Shown here piece after piece: positions 55,717 to 64,000 of a stretch of 64,000 bases of DNA. Below the pieces are notes generated by a model, which ran no database searches, was not told the origin of the DNA, and saw only the letters and a list, made by a program, of their open reading frames with translations. Location: the NCBI GenBank assembly GCA_002104905.1, contig MCFE01000339.1, positions 1-64,000 on the forward strand, read 5' to 3'. This stretch comes from Basidiobolus meristosporus CBS 931.73 (lineage: Eukaryota; Basidiobolomycota; Basidiobolomycetes; Basidiobolales; Basidiobolaceae). Each line of letters begins with the position of its first letter. Position 1 is the stretch's first letter. The translations under genes and the position numbers were made by a program.

Positions 55717-56754
55717 GTATGTATCAAGCAACCAGTATCCTAGGTAGAGAATGCAGTGTCTTTGCTGTAAAGAAGGAACACAGGCAGCTCAATGTCACAG
55801 CCACAAATTGTACCATTTCCCAATGTAACAGAGAGAATAACACAGTCTTTAAAGCACAACAACAGTGCACAAAGATAAGCCCATAGAAAAGCCTATCAAA
55901 GCATAGTAAGGAGAGAATGTGTTGTTTATACTTGGGCCTGAGAATTAAGAAACACTGAAGAGCCATAAAGTGAATGGGTGCAGGCTTATGTATAAGGGGC
56001 TATGAGAGGTTTAGCATACTGTCACCTTAAGGAAGGTATACCATGGAACCATCAGGAACTCAAGACCAAGCAGAATGAGCTTGACTTGCTACTTGATCAT
56101 TTTCATGGATTCAAGTAAGCAAAAGATTTTGGGCCAGTATTGATATGTTAAGGAAGTATCTCAACAATATCCAAAACTATTAAAGGCAGGAGAACACAGG
56201 TGCCATGGCAGTGATAATGAAAAAGGTAAAGGGAAAAAAGTCTACCCAAGTCAGGGACAGAGAAGCGTGAGAAAAAAGCTGCAGTTCTTACTAATTGAGA
56301 CTCTAAGTCTTGAACAGGCTGAATCTCATCAAAGTCAAAGAAATACCAACAAGACAAAAGCTGTTTTCCTAAGATTTGTAAGCTCAGCCAGAGGAGCCAC
56401 AGCTCAGTGAGGTAGATGAGATTGCAGAGAAAGGCAACTTTTCAATCATAGCCTCCACAACTTCCACTGTAGACAGTGCAGATATGCAACTGTCAGATAC
56501 AGAAACAATTTCAAGGACTCAAAAAAGATCATAATGCCTATAATGGAATCTTGGAACATGAATAGGAATACCAAGAGGCTGTAGCACTTCCTAAAGAGCA
56601 GTGCTCAAGATAGCACACATGAATTTTGCAAGGATTTTTGCTAAGACTGGCAGATGAGGTGCTAGACCATGCAGTGCTGGCTGAAGACCAAGAAATATGG
56701 AAATCAGTGAATGAACAGTGGCATAAAGCCATAGGGTTTCTGTCAAAGTAATGG
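55717..56754 (+). pseudogene. Partner gene, copy D/E, middle piece
   Basis: Matches copy A from about 1141 to 2580, with many stops, for example the NVTERI/QQQCTKI region near 55820 and the VLDHAVLAEDQEIWKSVNEQ-like end near 56660-56720. Copia-2 is inserted at 56760 with TSD AAAAG. Confidence 0.6.
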
Positions 56755-57164
56755 AAAAGTGTTGAAATATTGAACTATTTGGTATCATTCAGCAGCTAAA
56801 AATTTACTTAACAATTCTAGACTAGTCTTAGTCACTGTAGGACTCATTTACTGCCTTAACTTTGCCACTTTCTCCAGATATATGAGCTTATGATTAATCC
56901 CCTATAGTCAGGATCAAATTAGCATTATTACCAAACATTAAGTACTAACCCTGAAACTGTTACAGAATGCTCCTGAATGTTGAGAAACCCTCACTACTTA
57001 GTGTTATAGCTGTATTACTTCTACAAAGGCATATATACTGAGCTTCTTTATGAATAAACAACAGTTCAACTATTATCACTATTTCTTGATAAGCTCCTTA
57101 TATCCAAATCACTTCTTAAATTGCAACAGGTCATGAGCCCCAATTGCCTTAATCTATTCTAAAG

Positions 57165-57824
57165 ATGACTTCTATCAGCAAACAAAGCAATACCAACATC
57201 TTCCCTGTAAAGGAGAGGTTTGATGGAAAGAACTACAGACTTTGGAGAATCAAGATGCAGATCCACCTTGAGGAAAGAATGCTTTGGAACATAGTAACAG
57301 GAAAGGAAGTTGAGCCCAAAGGAACAGCAGAAGATGTGGAGAAGTTTCAAGAGAAGGAGAGAAAGGCCTTCAATGCCATATGCATCAATATGCAAGACTC
57401 CTTGATTGGACAAATGCATGCCTCAAATACCGCCAAAGCAGCATGGGAATCCTTAGAGAAGATCTTTAGAGCAAAGTCAGCATCAAGCAAGCTTTATTTG
57501 AAACAAATGTTCTTCAACATGAGGAAGAAGCCAGATGATGACATGCTACAACTCATTACCAGAATGGAGACACTTGCAGAAGAACTTTATAGTATTAATA
57601 CTGGTGTAGATGATGAAGAAAGGATACTCTGTCTGCCTTGCAGCCTACCAGGCAAGTATGAGTCACTCATACTTTCTTTTGAAGGCAGAGAAGACAACTT
57701 GACTTTAGACTATGTAAAAGGAAGACTTCTCCATGAAGAACTCAGACGTAATGATCAAGCAGAGAAAATTGAAGATAATGCTTTATTCAGTTCAGAAAGG
57801 CACACAGAAAAGAAGGTGAAGTAA
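57165..57824 (+). pseudogene. Copia-2 gag
   Basis: 219 codons from MTSISKQSNTN. It carries the capsid block RFDGKNYRLWRIKMQIHLEE and the downstream helices (AWESLEKIFRAKSASSKLYL). A TAA at 57822 cuts the frame just before the zinc knuckle CNYCKKPGHWAREC, which continues in the same frame at ~57850, so gag-pol was a single frame. An ATG inside the primer site (57133) opens only a nine-codon frame, unlike in Copia-1. Confidence 0.85.
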
Positions 57825-60800
57825 CAAAACCAAAGAAAACCTGGCTGTTGTAACTACTGTAAAAAGCCAGGACACTGGGCAAGAGAATGCAAGAAGAAAC
57901 AAGCGGACAAAAAACAGAAACTAGAGCAGGCAAACCATATAACTACTGATGAACAGTTATTTGTAACTGTACAAGAGAGTGCAAGTAACCAAAGTAATGA
58001 ATGGTATATTGACTCTGGAGCATCACAGCATATTTGTGGTGTAAAGGATTGGTTCAGCAACTTAAAGACTCTTCCTGTAAGAAAGGCTTATCTAGGAGAT
58101 AACTCTGCATTGGAAGCTACCACCAGTGGGTCTATACAACTAGATATGAGTGATAACTCAGGGGCAACAACAGCAAAACTCACTGACGTACTCTATGTAC
58201 CTGGAATAGGTAAGAACCTACTCTCAGTCAGTAAAGCAACTACTCAGGGACTGAAATGCGCTTTTACTAAGCTGAACTACTCAATATTGAGTGGAAATGG
58301 ATAAAAATTAGCTTTGGGAATCAGAGATCATAATATATACAAGTTACAATGCAAGATCATTTTACCTGAGTATGGCAACATTGCTGAAACTGATGATGGG
58401 AGACATGGCATAGGAGGCTAGGACACATTGGGGAACTGACAATGAGCCAATTGGTGAAAAATCAGCTTGTTTTGGGCATAAACTACTCAATTCCAATCGA
58501 ATTAAATGTTTGTAAGGGATGTTTATATGGCAAACAAGCTAGGCAACATTTCAAGAGCTCAGAAGGCATCAATACCACCAAAATATTGGCAATTGTATAC
58601 TCAGACATATGTGGCCTCACGAGAACATTGTCCTTTGGAGCCAAGAGATTCTTTATGACATTTATTGATGACAAGACAAGATATACATGGGTGTACTTCC
58701 TCAAAACAAAGGATGAAGCTTTAGAGACGTTTAAGCACTTCAAGAACATGGCAGTAACACTAACTGGGTGTAAATTGAAGGTACTACAAAATGACAATGG
58801 AGGAGAATACTGCTCAAAGGAGTTTGCAAAATACTGCTTGTCTACTGGTATACTTCAACAAATCACAGTTCCTCATACTCCACAGCAAAATGGAGTAGCA
58901 GAATGTGGAAATACAACAATAGTAGAGATGGGAAGATCTATGCTACATGATAAGGGAATGAACTACAAATTTTGGGCTGAATCTGTTGCTGCCGCTGTAT
59001 AGATCAAGAATGGATGCCCAACAACAGCACTATGTGATTCTACACTCTTTGAAGCATATACAGGCAAAAATCCAATCTCCAGCATCTCAAGATCTTTGGC
59101 AGTGATGTTTTTTATCACATTCCTGACAAAAAACGCTCGAAGTTGGAACCAAAGAGTAGCAAAGGGATCTTTCTTGGGTATTGTGAAGATACCAAAGGGT
59201 ATACAGTGTATACTGGCAAAATTCAGAAGCTGATCAAGAGCAGGGACGTTGTAGTTGAGGAGAATTCAGATCAGAAAGCCACAGAAATCATTGGCTAGCT
59301 GCCTGATGATGCAATCAGCACTAATGAAGAAGTTACATACCAAATCCAGCCAGATATAGAAGATACTTCTACCAGTTCCAGATCAGAACAGATTATCCCA
59401 ATTAGGAGATCTACTAGAATAGGAAATGCTCCTGGATCCTGGTGGCAGACATCCAACAATCATGAAGAAGCTTATCTTGCCTTATGTGTTGAACCTCAGA
59501 ATCTGGAACAGGCAATGCAAAGTACAGATGCTACTAAGTGGCAACAAGCCATGCAGGAGGAGTACCAATCTCTGATCAAGGCAAAAATGTGGGAACTGGT
59601 AAATTTACCAAATGGGAGAAAGCCAATAGGATGTAGATGGGTCTACAAGATCAAGATAATCTCAAATGGTGCTGTTGATATGTACAAGGCTACATTGATA
59701 GCTAAAGGCTATTCCCAGATCCAGGGAATTGACTTTAAGGAAACATTTGCTCCGGTTCCAAGTATAACTCTATTAGGACAGTTCTAGCCCTGGCAGCTGT
59801 ACACAGTCTAGATCTACACCAAATGGATGTCAAACAGCCTTTCTAAATGGGGATTTGCAAGAAACTGCATGTATGGAGCAACCAGAAGGTTTTACCGATC
59901 CAAAAAGCCCCCATAAGGTGTGCAAACTTAGAAAATTGCTCTATGGGCTTAAGCAGGCACCCAGAGCATGGTATAACAAGATTGACACATATCTAAAGGA
60001 AATTGGGTTCTCTCATAGCACTGCATACCACAGTATATATGTGAAACAGCTCAAGAAGGGTGTGATCATCCTAGCTCTTTATGTGGACGACTTAATTATA
60101 GCTACAGGTGACAAAGAGGCACTTAAACAGACAAAATCAGATCTCTTCAGCAAGTTTGAGATGAAAGATCTTGGAAAATTGAGCAATTTTCTTGGAATTG
60201 AGGTCAAATTTGACATATATACGCAGAAGATTGTGCTTAATCAGTCTAAGTACATCAGGGACATTCTTAGATGCTTCAAAATGGAAAATTGCAAACCTGC
60301 AGCAACCCCTATGGACAATAACCTGAAATTAAGCAAATCTCAGCCAGTTATCAATGAAAATGGCTCAAATATGGACCAAAACTTTCCCTATCAATTAATG
60401 GTTGGTAGCCTAATGTACTTGATGGTGTCTACACGTTCAGATATTGCAGTGGCAGTTGGAATAGTCAGTCAATTCATGCAGAAATATGGATCAGATCAAA
60501 TTGCAGCAGTTAAGTGGATTTTCAGATATCTACAAGGTACCATAAATATGGTACTGGAATACTCTAGAGCAGCTAGTAGGCAAAAATTTGATGGTTATAG
60601 TGATTCAGATTGGGGTAGGGATCTGATTGACAGACGCTCTACCACAGGCTATGTATTTCTTTATGCTGGTGCAGCTATCACTTGGAATTGCAAGAAACAA
60701 CCAACTGTGGCACTATCTACAACTGGAGCCAAATATATGGCTGCATGTCAAGCAACTAAGGAGGCTATATGGCTACAAAAATTATTCAAAGACTTGGGTT

Positions 60801-61072
60801 TTAATTCTGGTGAACCAACATGTATTTACAAGGATAATCAAAGTTGTATTTCATTAGCTAGAAATCCTACTAATCATGCCAGAACTAAGCACATTGATAT
60901 ACAGCATCACTTTGTGAGGGAAGCTGTAGAAAATAACTTAGTGGAGTTAGTTTACTGCCCAACTGACAAAATGGTGGCAGACATATTGACAAAACCACTA
61001 GCTAGGCCACAATTTGAGATCCTTAGAGAGAAATTGGGATTAAGAAATTATTTAGTTGAGGGGGAGTGTTGA
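57825..61072 (+). pseudogene. Copia-2 pol: protease, integrase, RT, RNase H
   Basis: Protease WYIDSGASQHICG (~58000); TAA at 58302; frameshift near 58400; integrase 58442-59002 with CKGCLYGKQARQ, VYSDICG, LQNDNGGEYCS and QNGVAECGNT, stopped by TAG at 59000; RT first part 59515-59787 (GCRWVYKIKIISNGAVD), shift, then an intact 405-codon frame 59855-61072. The latter has LYVDDLIIATGD (RT active site), RNase H (GYSDSDWGRDLIDRRSTTGY, KHIDIQHHFVREAVENN) and ends at LVEGEC. It has about five lesions, so it is probably inactive. Confidence 0.88.
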
Positions 61073-61439
61073 AATACTGGACTATTTGGTATCATTCAGC
61101 AACTAAAATTTACTTAGCAATTCTAGACTAGTCTTAGTCACTGTAGGACTCATTTACTGCCTTAACTTTGCCACTTTCTCCAGATATATTAACTTATGAT
61201 TATTCCCGTATAGTCAGGTTCAAATTAGCACTATTACCAAACATTATGTACTAACCCTGAAACTGCTACAGAATGCTCCTGAATATTGAGAAGCCCTCCC
61301 TACTTAGTGTTAGAGCTGAATTACTTCTACAAAGGTATAAATACTGAGGTTCTTTATGAATAAACAACAGTTCAACTATTATCACTATTTCTTGATAAGT
61401 TCCTTATATCCAAATCACTTCTTGAATTGCAACAAAAAG

Positions 61440-61920
61440 AGCATTACAGCCAAAATACCTGCTTAATGGTAAATTTCAATAAAGGTGCTTATCAGGTGTG
61501 GAGTTTGGTGCAATATGAGTGTATAATATGTGTACTTATATAGGTTAATGCAAATGGCAACTAAGGTAGAGCCAAAGTTTCACCGGAAGCAAATTAACTT
61601 GTATGGATAATAAGTAAGAGATTTTTTTGAGTCAGGAAGTAAGGAGTGTGAAAAACAGACACCTGCCAATCAGTGTGCACAAATGTATGATGTGATTGAG
61701 TGTTTAGGATCAGAAAGTGAGAGAACTTGCAGAGGACCAAACAAAAGCCACTTTTATATTGTTGTGATGACAAATTGTGACCAAAATCTTGTGACATCTA
61801 GGATGCAGTTACTTTTCAATAGTCTTTGCACAGTGTCCTCATGAGATCATTACCTCTTGGTCTCAAGACCTTAATTTTGCAATGGCCTTTTGATGGGATC
61901 ATCTCAATTATTTCTTATAG
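61440..61920 (+). repeat. Right tail of transposon copy D/E
   Basis: Continues copy E after Copia-2 (AGAGCATTACAGC, as at 2593 in copy A) and ends ATTTCTTATAG at 61920, a decayed CATAGGG terminus. Confidence 0.6.
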
Positions 61921-63105
61921 TGCTAATTGCTGCAGGTATACTCTACAATTGGTAGTAGCAGGGGCCTATTGTCATGTTGATAGCTAATAAAGCTATGGAT
62001 ATATTTCCCAGAAATCTGGCAGATTATCTTTGTTTGACAACTCAATTGGGGCAGCAGCATTTAGAAGCAAAATTTGCACACCAAGATACTGCTTGGAGTT
62101 CTTTCAGAACTCTATATTAGCTGGGGTCCCCTGTTACATACAATGGCCTGGAGGAATCCATGAGACACAATGATGACATGGATTATAAGGTGAGCAGCTT
62201 CCTTATTAACTCAACAAGGTGTCAACTAAGGACAGAGGATACTAATTCTTGACTGTGATATTTGTTAGTCTCTTGTATCTCAGTTTCAGCTCAATATAGC
62301 TTACATTTGGACAATAACACTTGTTGTATCCAAGAGAAAAGTGTAATCAAGCTTTTGAATGGTTGGATTTAACCTAAATTAAAACAAAGTGCAGTATCTT
62401 AGAGTTGTCAGAGAGTGGAAGTAATATTAGCAGAGAGGTTTGGGTTTAATAGTGGTCTTGTATACAGCTGGGTTTTGCAATAAATACAACAGAGTAGGTG
62501 TGCTATGCAGGCTTGGTGTTCTTGAGAGTGCTAGATATGCTAAGCTTGTGTACAAACTACAATATAATTGTTGAGTTCTTAGTTTTACTGAGACACAATC
62601 TTGATTTGTTGAGACACACACTAAATCAAAAGGGTCAGTAAACTATACCCATACTTTTTTTGCAAAGTCAGATGAGTAAGCATCAAGAGACTGGACAAAT
62701 TGCAATCTGTAGGGGTGTTGACAGGTGCATTAGAGAAATGGGAAATTTTATCACTAATCTTGTGATGTTTTGGCAGCTGCTGAGTTGTTGGATAGATCTC
62801 AGATGACAAATTTCCTTGGAAGGCTTGGCAGATAAGCTGATAACTTAATGGTTTTAAATGTTAGCATCCTCAAGCTAATGAAACCAAGATTATGAACTTG
62901 ACAAAGTGATTGCAGTTTAACAAAATTACCTATATATACAGGGTACCACATATGCAGTACTATATCACACTGGAGCAAATCATTAGAGATGTCTACTGCA
63001 ATACTTGCTTAAAGTGAGTAAGTGATCTCAACTACAGATGTTTCAATTCTGGATATGCTTTTCAGTACATCAAGGTTGCATTTTATCAGGTGCTTGGATA
63101 CAAAG
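61921..63105. other. Unassigned AT-rich DNA
   Basis: Only short frames broken by stops are present on both strands, and I see no domain. It could be the decayed interior of a retrotransposon, since a Gypsy-1 LTR follows, but I see no direct evidence. Confidence 0.35.
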
Positions 63106-63471
63106 TGTTATAAGTCTTGACATAAAAGTTGTAGGGGAAAAGGGAGCTTAGCTGGTGTTGTCTTTAATAAAACTTAAAGTGATATTTATTGAGGCTCTGG
63201 CTGCTCCTTATATACATTTTACCAGATCAATTGCTGACTAATATAATTTTGAGTGTAGGATGTGGCTGATGACTTATTTGATTGCATAATCATCACCCAA
63301 TTTGATCTTACTTAATATACTATATCTGTCTGATAGGTATCTGCTGATTCTTCCACTGACTGACACTACTGACTTGATAGATAATACCAATATACTGATA
63401 GGCAAATCACAAAACTAATAAATTGGCTCAAAGCTGAACTAACTTAGACATTCAGGTGTCAGATCAATACA
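63106..63471 (-). repeat. Diverged Gypsy-1-family LTR, inverted
   Basis: 366 bp. The minus strand matches the Gypsy-1 LTR along its length (CAGCAATTGATCTGG, TATATAAGGAGC and CAATAAATATC blocks) but with many differences. The flanks CAAAG and TTCTT do not match, so it is not a clean solo LTR. Confidence 0.75.
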
Positions 63472-63478
63472 TTCTTCC

Positions 63479-63631
63479 TGTTGTGAGTAGACACAAGGCA
63501 GGAGAGTAAAGTTAAGCAAGGCAGGACCAGAGAAGGACTTAGTTGTGGAGCAACAAGGCAAGGCCATTTATTCAAGATCTGTGTTTATCAGACTGAGGAT
63601 TACACCAGGGGTGATAGAACTATAGATACTA
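63479..63631 (-). repeat. Gypsy-2 LTR 3' part, inverted, cut by a foldback element
   Basis: The minus strand matches the last ~150 bp of the LTR at 3136-3663, including the GACACAAGGCAGGAGAGTA and TTTATTCAAGA (AATAAA on the minus strand) segments. It breaks at 63632 where TAGACTTG begins. Confidence 0.75.
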
Positions 63632-64000
63632 GACTTGTTCTGTTGGATAGTGCCACATTGAGCCATGAGTGCCAAATGATGCCATAGAGTGCCAGGGAGG
63701 TCAAGTGCGCCTACACTTGGCCACAGAGTGTGCAGCACAGCTCTGCATCTTCATGCAAAGCAGCCCCTGTGTTTCACCCATTGTGTTGGAGAAAATCCAT
63801 TTTTTGACCTTTTTTTTTAGGTAAATGTTGTAAAGGATGTGTAAGTGCACAAAAGGATTGAAGATATGCATCTGGTACTCAATACCCATTGCACTCTGAA
63901 TCTAGCTCCTGTGGCTTGTAACATGTCACAAAAATGCATGGCACTATCTTGGTCCACTGGTACTATCTGGCACTATAGTGCTTTGTATTGATCTTACTTT
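63632..64000. mobile_element. Foldback element arm, continues past window
   Basis: Matches the left arm of the palindrome at 51474 from TAGACTTGTTC up to GATCTTACTTT, which is almost the palindrome centre. A second arm is expected just outside the window. Confidence 0.75.

Larger units (their letters stand above)
56760..61434 (+). mobile_element. Copia-2 retrotransposon with both LTRs and perfect target duplication
   Basis: LTRs are 56760-57128 (369 bp) and 61067-61434 (368 bp), starting TGTTGAAATA and ending GCAACA. The target duplication AAAAG is at 56755-56759 and 61435-61439. The primer site GGTCATGAGCCC lies at 57129 and the purine tract GAGGGGGAG at 61058-61066. Domain order is gag, protease, integrase, RT, RNase H: Copia type. 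Confidence 0.93.

Noticed and set aside
1-64000. Non-standard genetic code to explain in-frame stops in transposons
   Set aside because: The four host genes read cleanly with the standard code and use normal stops.
1-64000. CRISPR arrays, bacterial operons, tRNA or rRNA genes
   Set aside because: None seen. Repeats are LTRs and transposon copies, and I found no tRNA-like B box with an acceptor stem by eye.

Overview
The window looks like fungal genomic DNA. The evidence is: short GT-AG introns (61-98 nt) with GTAAGT-type donors and CTAAC/CTAAT branch sites, a CCR4-NOT subunit (Not2), a secreted GMC oxidoreductase, a CotH-family surface protein with signal peptide and GPI-type tail, TTAGGG-type telomere repeats, and Copia, Gypsy, Tnp2 and Harbinger transposons. 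CotH surface proteins are best known from zygomycete-type (early-diverging) fungi, and the Not2 C-terminus looks more like that lineage or animals than like Aspergillus. This placement is inference; no rRNA or marker gene is present to settle it.

Layout. (1) 1-4109: transposon debris: a Tnp2-type DNA transposon (copy A) cut by the window edge, a Gypsy LTR and the 5' end of an inverted Copia. (2) 4110-17830: a GC-richer gene island with four credible host genes: a PLP-dependent decarboxylase (+, 3 exons), a GMC oxidoreductase (-), a CotH protein (-) and Not2 (-, 5-6 exons). The long spacers show no convincing gene, but hold three perfect CCCTAA repeats and a GAGGGT repeat. (3) 17930-33836: nested and tandemly duplicated Copia-1 elements on both strands. 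(4) 33837-46331: further copies (B, C) of the Tnp2 transposon, carrying two ~1067-bp solo-LTR-like insertions. (5) 46332-61920: one transposon (D/E) split by a Harbinger-type element, itself split by a complete Gypsy element, itself split by a 733-bp palindromic foldback element. A Copia-2 element with perfect target duplications sits in the right half. (6) 61921-64000: unassigned AT-rich DNA, then inverted Gypsy LTRs and one arm of another foldback element.

Main new observations. The Tnp2 elements are two-gene transposons: a Tnp2 transposase and an unrecognised partner protein are transcribed divergently from a ~220-bp shared promoter, between ends reading CCCTATGAAAAAT. The Harbinger element is also divergent and two-gene, and its second reading frame runs in register across the Gypsy insertion. 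Target-site duplications let the Copia-1 block be read as an unequal crossover between LTRs of two neighbouring insertions. The Copia elements appear to prime from the anticodon half of initiator tRNA-Met, and in Copia-1 the primer site contains the gag start codon.

Nearly all transposon genes are broken. The four host genes are intact and make no obvious single pathway; the decarboxylase and the GMC oxidoreductase are convergent neighbours that could share a metabolic role, but nothing in the sequence proves it.
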